From the NCBI GenBank assembly GCA_017623615.1, contig JAGAOT010000017.1, forward strand, positions 1 to 44,554: DNA of 44,554 nucleotides. Direction: 5' to 3'. Within the stretch, counting starts at the first letter, position 1. Each line of letters opens with the position of its first letter. This stretch comes from Clostridia bacterium. GTDB lineage: Bacteria; Bacillota; Clostridia; Oscillospirales; Acutalibacteraceae. Positions 7,038 through 14,996 of the stretch are shown piece by piece. The position numbers and the translations under genes were made by a program. The notes below the pieces were generated by a model. That model was not told the DNA's origin. It saw only the letters and a list, made by a program, of their open reading frames with translations, and searched no databases.

Positions 7038-9713
7038 ATGAAGTTCTATCTCGAACAGATTGAGCAGGTCTTTTCACATGTCAAAAGCTCCGAAGCAGGC
7101 TTAACTTCTGCCGAAGCTGAAAAAAGGCTTGCTGAAAACGGAAAGAACAAGCTTGCGGAAGGCAAGAAAAAGACTATGTTCCAGCGCGTGCTTGAGCAGC
7201 TTTCCGACCCTATGATTATCATTCTTATCGTTGCCGCTGTTATTTCGGCAATCACGGAATGGGTTGAAGCAGGAGCCATTACCGTTCCCACAGACACAAT
7301 CATCATCATGGTTGTTGTTGTTATTAACACAGTTCTCGGCGTTGTTCAGGAAAGCAAGGCAGAGGCAGCTATAGAAGCCCTGCAGGAAATGAGCGCCGCA
7401 ACCTCAAAGGTTATCCGCGACGGCAAGCTCGTTTCCGTACGCAGCGAAGACCTTGTTATCGGCGACATTATCGTGCTTGAAGCAGGCGACGCTGTTCCCG
7501 CAGACTGCCGTATTTTCGAATGCGCAAGCATGAAGATAGAAGAAGCCGCGCTCACGGGCGAATCTGTTCCCGTCGGCAAGCTTATCGAGGTTCTTACAGG
7601 CGATAAAAACGGCGATGTTCCCCTCGGCGACAGAAAGAACATGGCTTACATGGGCTCAACCGTTGTTTACGGCAGAGGCAAGGCTGTTGTTGTCGGCACG
7701 GGTATGGACACAGAAATGGGCAAAATCGCTGATGCCATTGCGCAGGCTGAAGAGGGTCAGACACCCCTCCAGATTAAGCTTTCACAGCTTTCAAAAATCC
7801 TTACCTACCTTGTTCTCGGTATCTGCGTTATTCTTCTCGCATTCCAGGTTATCACCGCATATTTCGGCGCGGGCTTGAGCTTCCATGTTTTCCTTGAGAG
7901 CTTCATGGTTGCCGTTTCTCTTGCGGTTGCCGCCATCCCCGAGGGTCTTGCGGCGGTTGTTACAATCGTTCTTTCAATCGGCGTTACCAACATGTCAAAG
8001 AAAAACGCCATCATCAGAAAGCTCACGGCTGTTGAAACTCTCGGCTGTGCACAGATTATCTGCTCCGATAAGACAGGTACTCTCACACAGAATAAGATGA
8101 CTGTTGTTGACCATTACGGCGACAACGAGGCTCTTATTGCAAAGGCGATGGCTCTTTGCTGTGACGCCGAAATCGACGAAGCGGGCGAGGTTACGGGCGA
8201 ACCCACCGAGGCTGCACTTGTCGGCTTTGCTTATAAACTCGGCATGCCCAAGAACGACCTTGTTGCAAACGCTCCCAGAATCGGCGAAGCTCCGTTTGAT
8301 TCGGGCAGAAAGATGATGTCAACCGTTCATCAGACTGCCGAGGGTATTGTTCAGTATACAAAGGGCGCACCCGATGTTATTCTTAATCTCTGCAAGTATG
8401 CACTCATCAACGACGAAGTTGTTCCCTTCACAGAGGAAGTTAAGGCGGCGATTGTTGCCGATAACAAGAGAATGGCTGACCAGGCTCTCCGCGTGCTTGC
8501 GGTTGCTATGAGAAAATATGACTCCGCTCCCGCAGATTTTGCTCCCGAGGCTCTTGAAAATGACCTTGTTTTCATCGGCCTTACCGGCATGATTGACCCT
8601 GCCCGCCCCGAAGTTAAGGCGGCTATCGAGGAATGCCGTTCAGCGGGCATCACTCCCATCATGATTACGGGCGACCACAAGGACACCGCCGTTGCAATCG
8701 CAATGCAGCTCGGTATCATCGAGAATGCTTCAAGCGCAATCACCGGCGCGCAGCTTGACGAAATCAGCGATGAGGATTTCGCGGAAAGAGTTACGGAATT
8801 CAGAGTTTATGCCCGCGTTCAGCCCGAGCATAAAACAAGAATTGTTAACGCATGGCGTGCACGCGGCATGATTACCGCAATGACGGGCGACGGCGTTAAC
8901 GACGCTCCCTCAATCAAGAGCGCGGATATCGGCGTTGGCATGGGTATCACCGGCACAGATGTTACAAAGAACGTTGCGGACATGGTTCTTGCAGACGATA
9001 ACTTTGCAACAATCGTTTCCGCCGTTTCCGAGGGCAGAAGAATTTACGATAACATCAGAAAGGCAATCCAGTTCCTTCTCGGCTCCAACCTTTCGGAAGT
9101 TCTTTCAATTTTCACCGCAACAATTCTGGGCTTCACAATTCTGAAACCCGTTCACCTTCTTTTCATCAACCTTGTAACAGACAGTATTCCCGCTCTTGCG
9201 CTCGGTCTTGAAAGACCTGAAAGAGATATCATGCAGCGCAAGCCCCGTTCCAGCAAAGAGGGCGTTTTCGCAGGCGGCATGGGCTTTGACGTATTCTATC
9301 AGGGCGCACTTGTTACAATCCTTACCCTTGCGGCATTCTTTATCGGCGAATTCCTTGAAACGGGCGTTCTCGATTTCTTCCATCCCGTTGAAAGCGGCGA
9401 GGGCATGACAATGGCATTCCTTACAATGTCAATGTGCGAAATCTTCCACTCATTCAACATGCGTTCACAGAGAGGCTCTGTTCTCGGCATGGCGTTCGGT
9501 CAGAAGTCACACAACTGGGTGCTTTACGGCGCAATGGTTGCATCGCTTGTTCTTACAACGGCAATCATTGAAATTCCCGTTCTTGCAAATATGTTTGACT
9601 TCACACACCTTGACCCCTTGGCATACGGCGTTTCAATCGGCCTTGCATTCCTTGTTATTCCCATTGTTGAAATCATCAAGGCAATCCAGAGAGCAGCAAG
9701 CAAGAAAGCATAA
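7038..9713 (+). CDS. P2A-type cation-transporting ATPase, probable Mn2+ (or Ca2+) exporter
   Basis: 891 aa with the full P-type layout: actuator TGES (173-176), phosphorylation site DKTGT (Asp344), nucleotide domain with KGAP, hinge TGDGVNDAP (Asp618, Asp622), and PEGL in M4. M6 reads NLVTDSIPALALG, as in SERCA/PMR1-type Ca2+/Mn2+ pumps. Family convention would call it a calcium ATPase, but the manganese riboswitch argues for Mn2+ efflux, as shown for a riboswitch-controlled Lactococcus pump. The start is ATG 7038 after GAAAGG. A longer frame from 6945 begins inside the riboswitch and should not be used. Confidence 0.95.
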   Translation: MKFYLEQIEQVFSHVKSSEAGLTSAEAEKRLAENGKNKLAEGKKKTMFQRVLEQLSDPMIIILIVAAVISAITEWVEAGAITVPTDTIIIMVVVVINTVLGVVQESKAEAAIEALQEMSAATSKVIRDGKLVSVRSEDLVIGDIIVLEAGDAVPADCRIFECASMKIEEAALTGESVPVGKLIEVLTGDKNGDVPLGDRKNMAYMGSTVVYGRGKAVVVGTGMDTEMGKIADAIAQAEEGQTPLQIKLSQLSKILTYLVLGICVILLAFQVITAYFGAGLSFHVFLESFMVAVSLAVAAIPEGLAAVVTIVLSIGVTNMSKKNAIIRKLTAVETLGCAQIICSDKTGTLTQNKMTVVDHYGDNEALIAKAMALCCDAEIDEAGEVTGEPTEAALVGFAYKLGMPKNDLVANAPRIGEAPFDSGRKMMSTVHQTAEGIVQYTKGAPDVILNLCKYALINDEVVPFTEEVKAAIVADNKRMADQALRVLAVAMRKYDSAPADFAPEALENDLVFIGLTGMIDPARPEVKAAIEECRSAGITPIMITGDHKDTAVAIAMQLGIIENASSAITGAQLDEISDEDFAERVTEFRVYARVQPEHKTRIVNAWRARGMITAMTGDGVNDAPSIKSADIGVGMGITGTDVTKNVADMVLADDNFATIVSAVSEGRRIYDNIRKAIQFLLGSNLSEVLSIFTATILGFTILKPVHLLFINLVTDSIPALALGLERPERDIMQRKPRSSKEGVFAGGMGFDVFYQGALVTILTLAAFFIGEFLETGVLDFFHPVESGEGMTMAFLTMSMCEIFHSFNMRSQRGSVLGMAFGQKSHNWVLYGAMVASLVLTTAIIEIPVLANMFDFTHLDPLAYGVSIGLAFLVIPIVEIIKAIQRAASKKA

Positions 9714-9725
9714 CAGCGAAGAAAT

Positions 9726-9757
9726 AACCCCCGTACCAAATCGGTACGGGGGTTTGT
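9726..9757 (+). terminator. Terminator of the ATPase gene
   Basis: Perfect 10-bp stem CCCCCGTACC (9728-9737) / GGTACGGGGG (9743-9752), followed by TTTGTT. Confidence 0.85.
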
Positions 9758-9773
9758 TCATTTGATTTGACTT

Positions 9774-9995
9774 TTATTTCTTTTTCATTTTCGGAACAAC
9801 GAGGCAGCCTGCGATAACCGCAACCGCTGCAACAACGGCAACTATAACCCATATCATGGATTCGCTGCCCGTATTCGGCGCAGTCACGGCGGGCTCTGCC
9901 GCAAACGCGTAAAGCGCAACGGTAACTACGCTGACAATCATCAGCGCGCAAAGAACAAGCGCTGTTATTCTGACAAATAAATTGCGACCCTTCAT
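9774..9995 (-). CDS. Tiny exported protein with sortase-like tail
   Basis: 73 aa. A Sec signal peptide (basic MKGR, hydrophobic 8-30, likely cleavage after ALYAFA) is followed by only about 12 residues, then APNTGS, a hydrophobic helix and the tail KMKKK. The end looks like a cell-wall sorting signal with P-N-T-G-S in place of LPxTG; the mature chain would be minute. It could instead be a two-helix membrane peptide. It follows pgcA by 15 bases with an AAGGAG SD, so it is probably in the same transcript. No family recognised. Confidence 0.7.
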   Translation of the reverse strand: MKGRNLFVRITALVLCALMIVSVVTVALYAFAAEPAVTAPNTGSESMIWVIVAVVAAVAVIAGCLVVPKMKKK

Positions 9996-10010
9996 AGTTT
10001 TCTCCTTGGC

Positions 10011-11732
10011 TTAATTAATCTTTAAAAGAGTTTTCATTGAAGCGCCTATTGATTCGGCAGTTGCGGCGGCATCCTCTTTGGTCTTGCCGCAGCCCGCAAC
10101 ATAAACCTTGATTTTCGGCTCTGTTCCCGAGGGGCGGACTATTGCGGAGTTGCCGCCTGCCAGCGCATAGGCAAGAACGTTGGATTTGGGCAGGTCAAGC
10201 GGAGCTTTTTCGCCCGTTTTTGTGTCGGTAATTGTGCTTGCCTCAAAGTCGCTGACTTTGAGCACTTCAAGACCTGCAAGCTCCTTGGGCGGATTCTCTC
10301 TGGTTTCGGTCATGATTTCAGCCATCTTTGCCATGCCGCTTGCGCCCTCAAACATAAAGTTATAAAGGCGGTCAATGTTAACACCGAATTCGTCGTAAAT
10401 GCCGTTGAGAACGTCAACAAGTGTCTTGCCCTTGCTCTTATAATAAGCCGCCATTTCGCAAATCATGAGCGAAGCGGCAACAGCGTCTTTATCCCTTGCG
10501 TGGGTGCCGATAAGGTAGCCGTAGCTTTCCTCAAAGCCCATAACAAAGCTGCTTTCCTTGCCCTCTTTCTCAAGCTTTGCGATAAATTCGCCGACATATT
10601 TGAAGCCCGTGAGAACGTCCGTCACCTTGCAGCCGTATTTTGCGGCAACCTTGTCAACAAGCGGAGTGGAAACAAAGGATTTTGTCATGGCGGGGTTTTC
10701 GGGGAGAGTGCCGTTTTCTTTTCTTGCCGAGAGCATGTATTCCGTCAGAAGAACGCCCACATCGTTGCCCGAAAGAAGAACATATTCGTCGCCCGTTAAA
10801 ACGGCGATGCCGACTCTGTCGCAGTCGGGGTCGGTTGCAAGAAGCAAATCCGCCTTTTCTTCCTTGGTCATTTCAATCGCGCATTCAAAAACCTGCTTGA
10901 TTTCGGGGTTGGGATAGGGGCAGGTGGGGAAGGTGCCGTCGGGCATTTCCTGCTCGGCAACAATTTTAACGTTTTTGAAGCCTGCTCTTGAAAGAACTGT
11001 TCTTACGGGAATGTTGCCCGTGCCGTTAAGCGGGGTGTAGATAACCTTCAAATCGCTGCTTTTGATGATTTCGGGGTTTATAGGTCTGCTCATAACGTGA
11101 GCATAAAATTCTTCGATAATATCTTCGCCGATATATTCGATAAGCCCCTTTTCTTTTGCTTCATCAAAAGGCATGCGCTTGATATCCTTGAACATGTCAA
11201 CCTTCTGAATGCAGTTGTAGGTTTCAAGCGCGGCTTCCTCCGTCATTTGATAGCCTGCGGGGTCATAGCACTTATAGCCGTTGTATTTTGAGGGGTTGTG
11301 GCTTGCGGTGATAACAATGCCGCTTTGGCATTTAAGGCGCATAACCGCAAACGAAACAAACGGTGTGGGCATGAGCTTTTCAAAAATATAAACCTTTATG
11401 CCGTTTGCCGCAAGCACTTCGGCGCATTGCTTTGAAAAAACATCTGAATTAATTCTTGAATCGTAGCCAATCGCAACGCTTGAGCTTTCGTATTTGCCGT
11501 TAAGATAATCGGCAAGGCCTTGCGTAGCCTGGCACACGGTGTATGTGTTCATTCTGTTTGTTCCGGCGCCGAGAACGCCGCGCAGACCCGCCGTGCCGAA
11601 TTCGAGATTTTTATAAAAACGGTCAAGTATTTCATCGTCATTGCCCTTGACGGCAAGAAGCTCGCTGTGGATATCCTCGTTGTCGGCTGTGCTTTCCAGC
11701 CAGAGCTCGTAAAGCTTGTTAACATCATTCAT
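10011..11732 (-). CDS. pgcA: Phosphoglucomutase/phosphomannomutase (alpha-phosphohexomutase)
   Basis: 573 aa, the length of Firmicute PgcA-type enzymes. Motifs in order are the catalytic phosphoserine loop TASHNP, metal-binding DPDCDR, sugar-recognition GFEESYG, and phosphate-binding RPSGTEPKIKVY near the C-terminus. It interconverts glucose-1-P and glucose-6-P (and possibly mannose phosphates) for glycan and glycogen precursors in the cytoplasm. ATG follows AAAAGGAG. Promoter at 11776-11804. Confidence 0.95.
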   Translation of the reverse strand: MNDVNKLYELWLESTADNEDIHSELLAVKGNDDEILDRFYKNLEFGTAGLRGVLGAGTNRMNTYTVCQATQGLADYLNGKYESSSVAIGYDSRINSDVFSKQCAEVLAANGIKVYIFEKLMPTPFVSFAVMRLKCQSGIVITASHNPSKYNGYKCYDPAGYQMTEEAALETYNCIQKVDMFKDIKRMPFDEAKEKGLIEYIGEDIIEEFYAHVMSRPINPEIIKSSDLKVIYTPLNGTGNIPVRTVLSRAGFKNVKIVAEQEMPDGTFPTCPYPNPEIKQVFECAIEMTKEEKADLLLATDPDCDRVGIAVLTGDEYVLLSGNDVGVLLTEYMLSARKENGTLPENPAMTKSFVSTPLVDKVAAKYGCKVTDVLTGFKYVGEFIAKLEKEGKESSFVMGFEESYGYLIGTHARDKDAVAASLMICEMAAYYKSKGKTLVDVLNGIYDEFGVNIDRLYNFMFEGASGMAKMAEIMTETRENPPKELAGLEVLKVSDFEASTITDTKTGEKAPLDLPKSNVLAYALAGGNSAIVRPSGTEPKIKVYVAGCGKTKEDAAATAESIGASMKTLLKIN

Positions 11733-11775
11733 TGGCGGTTCTCCTTTTCATTATATATTTAATTATCCATGTTTT

Positions 11776-11804
11776 ATATTACCCGTTTTTTAATTTATTG
11801 TCAA
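11776..11804 (-). promoter_or_regulatory. Promoter of pgcA
   Basis: Minus strand TTGACA (11804-11799), 17-base spacer, TAATAT (11781-11776). Confidence 0.65.
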
Positions 11805-11841
11805 TGTTTAAAAAACATTCATTTTTTAACAATTTTGTCAG

Positions 11842-11870
11842 TTGACTATAATTTTCCGTTTTGATATAAT
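11842..11870 (+). promoter_or_regulatory. Promoter of the 11903-13761 operon
   Basis: TTGACT (11842-11847), 17-base spacer, TATAAT (11865-11870) with an upstream TGA extension. Confidence 0.8.
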
Positions 11871-11902
11871 TATAGAAATTATGATTATAATGGGGGATTA
11901 TC

Positions 11903-12754
11903 GTGAGCGCATTCGCTTTGGCTTTCAGTAAAATAATTTCCGTTATTTTTGCGGTTATTTTTATTCCGTTTTCGGCTCTGACCCACGGAATTGACCTGCT
12001 CTCCGCAGGTGAGCGCACAGACATCGCAAAAACCAACGTTGTCGGCATAGGAGCATATTTTCGCTCGCAAGGAATAACCACAGACGGCGAAACCTTTTAT
12101 TTTTCATCCAAAACAACCCTTATCCGCACCGAATCCGATGCAAAAACGCTTGTTAATGCAAATTATTTTGCAATACCCGATGAGCTTAAAGAGCTTGGCA
12201 TAAAGCATATCGGCGGATTGAGCTATTATGACGGCTTTATTTATGCGGGCTTGGAGGACAGCAAGGTCTGGGATTATCCCATTGTCGGCGTTTTTGATGC
12301 GGACACTCTGGAGCTTGTTGAATACTATATTATGGATGCCGAAAAGATAACCCGTGGCTTGCCTTGGGTATGCGTTGACGGCGAAACGGGTCTGCTTTAT
12401 TGCACGGACCACTCTAAAAATCCGACGAAGCTTTTGGTTTATGACACCGCAAATGAAATGAGCTTTGTTAAAGAGGTTGCTCTTTCCGAGTCGCCCTATG
12501 CAATACAAGGAGCGGAATTTTATAACGGCGAAATTTATGCCGCAACAAACGATGATACACAGTCTGTTTATAAAATCAACCCCGAAAACGGCAAAGCAGA
12601 AAAGCTTTTTGACCGTAATCTGACCTCGGGCAGCGAGGGCGAGGGAATGACGTTTCTGATTAAAGACGGTGCTCCCGTCATTGTTGCGATGGATATGGGC
12701 CCGCTCTTTATAAATGCATTTGTGCGCGAATACACTTTGGAGGAGATAAAATGA
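11903..12754 (+). CDS. Exported or membrane-anchored protein of unknown function, propeller-like
   Basis: 283 aa starting at GTG 11903 after GGGGGA. A hydrophobic N-terminal segment (about 2-30, IISVIFAVIFIPFSAL) looks like a signal peptide or anchor. The rest contains repeated short patterns such as GITTDGETFYFSS, GLSYYDGFIYAGL, GLLYCTDH and FYNGEIYAATND. These resemble blades of a small beta-propeller, as in SMP-30/glutaminyl-cyclotransferase-like proteins. I do not recognise a specific family. Its stop overlaps the start of the DUF4474 gene (ATGA), which implies coupled translation and perhaps a shared role. Confidence 0.75.
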   Translation: MSAFALAFSKIISVIFAVIFIPFSALTHGIDLLSAGERTDIAKTNVVGIGAYFRSQGITTDGETFYFSSKTTLIRTESDAKTLVNANYFAIPDELKELGIKHIGGLSYYDGFIYAGLEDSKVWDYPIVGVFDADTLELVEYYIMDAEKITRGLPWVCVDGETGLLYCTDHSKNPTKLLVYDTANEMSFVKEVALSESPYAIQGAEFYNGEIYAATNDDTQSVYKINPENGKAEKLFDRNLTSGSEGEGMTFLIKDGAPVIVAMDMGPLFINAFVREYTLEEIK

Positions 12755-13761
12755 AAAACAAAACAGCAACAATCGCTGCCGTGGCAGTTGTTGCCGCGAT
12801 TATTGCCGTGGTTGCCGTTCTCGGCATAAAAATGGCAAACAGCAGCCCTTCCGTTGAGCCCGTCGAAGGCAGCGTTTATAATGAAAAAACAACGGAAAGA
12901 ACGCATACCTACCCCGTAATCAGCGAAAGCCGCTTTGAGGTGCCCTCATCGGTGAGCACATCTTCAATGCAGGTTGATATTAGCGAAACAGCGGCGCAGA
13001 CCGTGGCTCAGTCGGCAACACAGCCCGAGTCAACAACCCTGACCGAAAAAGTGACCCAGCTCACAACTCTTATAAACAAGGCATTTTCAGAGGTGTTCAA
13101 AATGCCGCAGGCTCCGAAATACATTCCGCCTGATATCGACGTTAACTTTGACTCCGCTTCAATCGCGTCATATATGTATGACCCTGACGGAAATTATTAT
13201 TACACAAACGATAAGGACTGCTGGCAGTCCAACTTCGGCTTTAATGAGGGCTATGACAGCATGGCACCCGTTACCATGATGTATTACGACACCGTCAGAA
13301 CAAAATTTGTTTACGGCGGCAAGGAATGGCTTATCCAGATGTGGAAGGGTCAGTACGGCTATGCGTTCGTCGGCGGTGAGGTTGGCGTTTATACCCGCAA
13401 GGTCGGCGCAGGCGGCACTCACTTCAACTGCGCAAAGCAGGAAGACTGGCTCAAAATGGAAATGTGCTTTATGTGGGATGAAAACGGCACAGGCGAATAC
13501 AGACCCGTTTTCAACCGCGATTACACCGAGTATTGGTGGTGCACGGGCTTTGTTGTGGGCTTTGACGGTGCAACAAACCGCCACCAGTTCCGATTGGTTA
13601 CGCACATAACCTTTAAGGACGAGGAAATGGCAACTGCATTCTGCGAGGCTTTTGAGGCAAACGGCTTTAAGCGCGTTTCGTCTTTAAACAGCAGCAATCT
13701 TGACAGCTTTGTTCAGGTTGGCGCAGATGTAGGCATTGTCTGGCAGAATATAGACCAATAA
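12751..13761 (+). CDS. DUF4474 domain membrane-anchored protein (copy 1)
   Basis: 336 aa. One N-terminal helix (about 7-28), a Ser/Thr/Val-rich linker (30-115), then a DUF4474 domain (about 145-330). Conserved features are YYYTNDKDCWQSNFGFN, YGGKEWLIQMWKGQYG, GGEVGVYTRK, HFNCAKQEDWLKMEM and YWWCTGFV. The domain should face outside the cell. Function of DUF4474 is unknown. Two paralogues lie at 30579 and 31682. Coupled to the 11903 gene by a 4-base overlap and ended by a strong terminator. Confidence 0.88.
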   Translation: MKNKTATIAAVAVVAAIIAVVAVLGIKMANSSPSVEPVEGSVYNEKTTERTHTYPVISESRFEVPSSVSTSSMQVDISETAAQTVAQSATQPESTTLTEKVTQLTTLINKAFSEVFKMPQAPKYIPPDIDVNFDSASIASYMYDPDGNYYYTNDKDCWQSNFGFNEGYDSMAPVTMMYYDTVRTKFVYGGKEWLIQMWKGQYGYAFVGGEVGVYTRKVGAGGTHFNCAKQEDWLKMEMCFMWDENGTGEYRPVFNRDYTEYWWCTGFVVGFDGATNRHQFRLVTHITFKDEEMATAFCEAFEANGFKRVSSLNSSNLDSFVQVGADVGIVWQNIDQ

Positions 13762-13770
13762 CAAAATTAA

Positions 13771-13806
13771 AATCCGCGGAATTGTAAAATTCTGCGGATT
13801 TTTTTC
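13771..13806 (+). terminator. Terminator after DUF4474 copy 1
   Basis: Arms AATCCGCGGAATT (13771-13783) and AATTCTGCGGATT (13788-13800), one wobble, tetraloop, then a T tract. Confidence 0.85.
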
Positions 13807-13851
13807 GTGTTATGTGAAATAATTGATATATGAAATGAAAGGAGATACAAA

Positions 13852-14019
13852 ATGAAGTTTATTTGTGACATTTGCGGATATGTGTATGACGAAAAGCTCG
13901 GCGACCCCGAAAACGGGATAGAAGCGGGCACAAAGTGGGCGGATATGCCCGAAGATTGGGTCTGCCCTCTGTGCGGAGTGAGTCAGGATGAGTTTGCGCC
14001 CGCCGAAGATTACGCTTAA
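13852..14019 (+). CDS. Rubredoxin
   Basis: 55 aa with the two CxxC iron ligands (Cys5, Cys8, Cys38, Cys41) in the contexts CDICGYVYD and [12 protein letters not shown], and the conserved core [13 protein letters not shown] one-iron electron carrier of anaerobes, typically serving peroxide or superoxide detoxification or flavoprotein partners. An AAAGGAG SD sits 8 bases upstream of the ATG. The gene stands alone and is followed directly by a MITE-like element. Too short for many gene callers but unambiguous. Confidence 0.96.
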   Translation: MKFICDICGYVYDEKLGDPENGIEAGTKWADMPEDWVCPLCGVSQDEFAPAEDYA

Positions 14020-14023
14020 AAAA

Positions 14024-14230
14024 GGGCTGCCTCACGAAGTGAAGAACAAAAGAAACGTAATAATAAAGAAAGCGGTTTGCATCGGATTTTCACCTTTGCA
14101 AGCCGCCGTTTGTTTGATATGGGATTAAATTTTATTATATGTTTCTTTTTAGCCGCTTTTTCCGACTCGACGTATACACATACGCCTGTCGTCGGAAGAA
14201 AACGTCTTCTTCATCTCCGTGAAACAGCCC
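14024..14230. mobile_element. MITE-like element with imperfect terminal inverted repeats
   Basis: The 207-bp non-coding unit begins GGGCTGCCTCACG and ends CGTGAAACAGCCC (11 of 13 positions complementary). Internally AAAAGAAAC is mirrored by GTTTCTTTT, and GCGGTTTGCA pairs with TGCAAGCCGC. It has no ORF. The first ~150 bases recur at 44074-44225 with few differences, which shows it is a dispersed repeat. The GGGCTGTCTCA-type end resembles those of some IS families, but the parent transposon cannot be named from this window. It lies between convergent rubredoxin and DUF554 genes, ending one base before the DUF554 stop codon. Confidence 0.75.
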
Positions 14231-14953
14231 CTATATTATATAATCAATTAAAACAAGGATGTAGTGATAAACAACCGGAAGGATTATTGCGGGCACCATG
14301 TTGAGAGTTTTGAATTTCTTTTCAAGGAAAAAGTTGAAACCGATAGCCATGATTATCGCATAGCCGACCATGCATACCTGCTCAAGCAATTCACCCTGAA
14401 GAATGCTGCTTAAGGTGCCTGCAAGCAGGCTTATGCCGCCCTGATAGATAAGCATGGGTATGCAGGTAAAAATAACGCCGAAGCCGAGCGTTGCGCCAAA
14501 GATAACGGCATTAACAAAGTCAAGAGCGCTTTTCACAAAAAGCACGGAGCTGTCGCCCGTTAAGCCGTCGTTGATTGAGCCGATAATTGACATTGCGCCA
14601 ACGCAGAAAAGAATTGTGCCGTTAATAAATCCGCTTGCAAAGCCGCCGTTTTTGAATTTGGAATCAACCTTGCCGCAGAAGCGGTTGAAGCGGTCATCAA
14701 GCTTTAAAAGCTCACCGATAAGTGTGCCTACAACCAAAAATACTATAAGAAGCAGCTCGCCGCTGCTTGAAAGCTTGCCGTTTTGAGCGGTGAACATGTT
14801 GGCGATAACGCCGTTTATGCCGATAACCAAAACTGCAAGCCCGAGCGACTTGTTGATGCCGACAGTATAGCTTTCTTTTATTCCTTTTTTGAGAAGCAAA
14901 CCAATCAAACCGCCGATTATAACCGCGGCGCAGTTTACAAGAGTTCCTGTCAT
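14231..14953 (-). CDS. DUF554 family membrane protein
   Basis: 240 aa, about seven hydrophobic segments, with the family opening MTGTLVNCAAVIIGGLIGLL and the glycine-rich internal repeats of DUF554/YdfK-type transporters of unknown substrate. Start at ATG 14953 is set by GGAGG 8 bases upstream; an in-frame upstream ATG at 14983 lacks an SD. It follows feoB by 43 bases and is probably the last gene of the feoAB transcript. Its stop codon is immediately next to the MITE-like element. Confidence 0.9.
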   Translation of the reverse strand: MTGTLVNCAAVIIGGLIGLLLKKGIKESYTVGINKSLGLAVLVIGINGVIANMFTAQNGKLSSSGELLLIVFLVVGTLIGELLKLDDRFNRFCGKVDSKFKNGGFASGFINGTILFCVGAMSIIGSINDGLTGDSSVLFVKSALDFVNAVIFGATLGFGVIFTCIPMLIYQGGISLLAGTLSSILQGELLEQVCMVGYAIIMAIGFNFFLEKKFKTLNMVPAIILPVVYHYILVLIDYII

Positions 14954-14996
14954 TTGAAATTCCTCCGTTCTTGCTACAGACATTTTAATACTTTAG

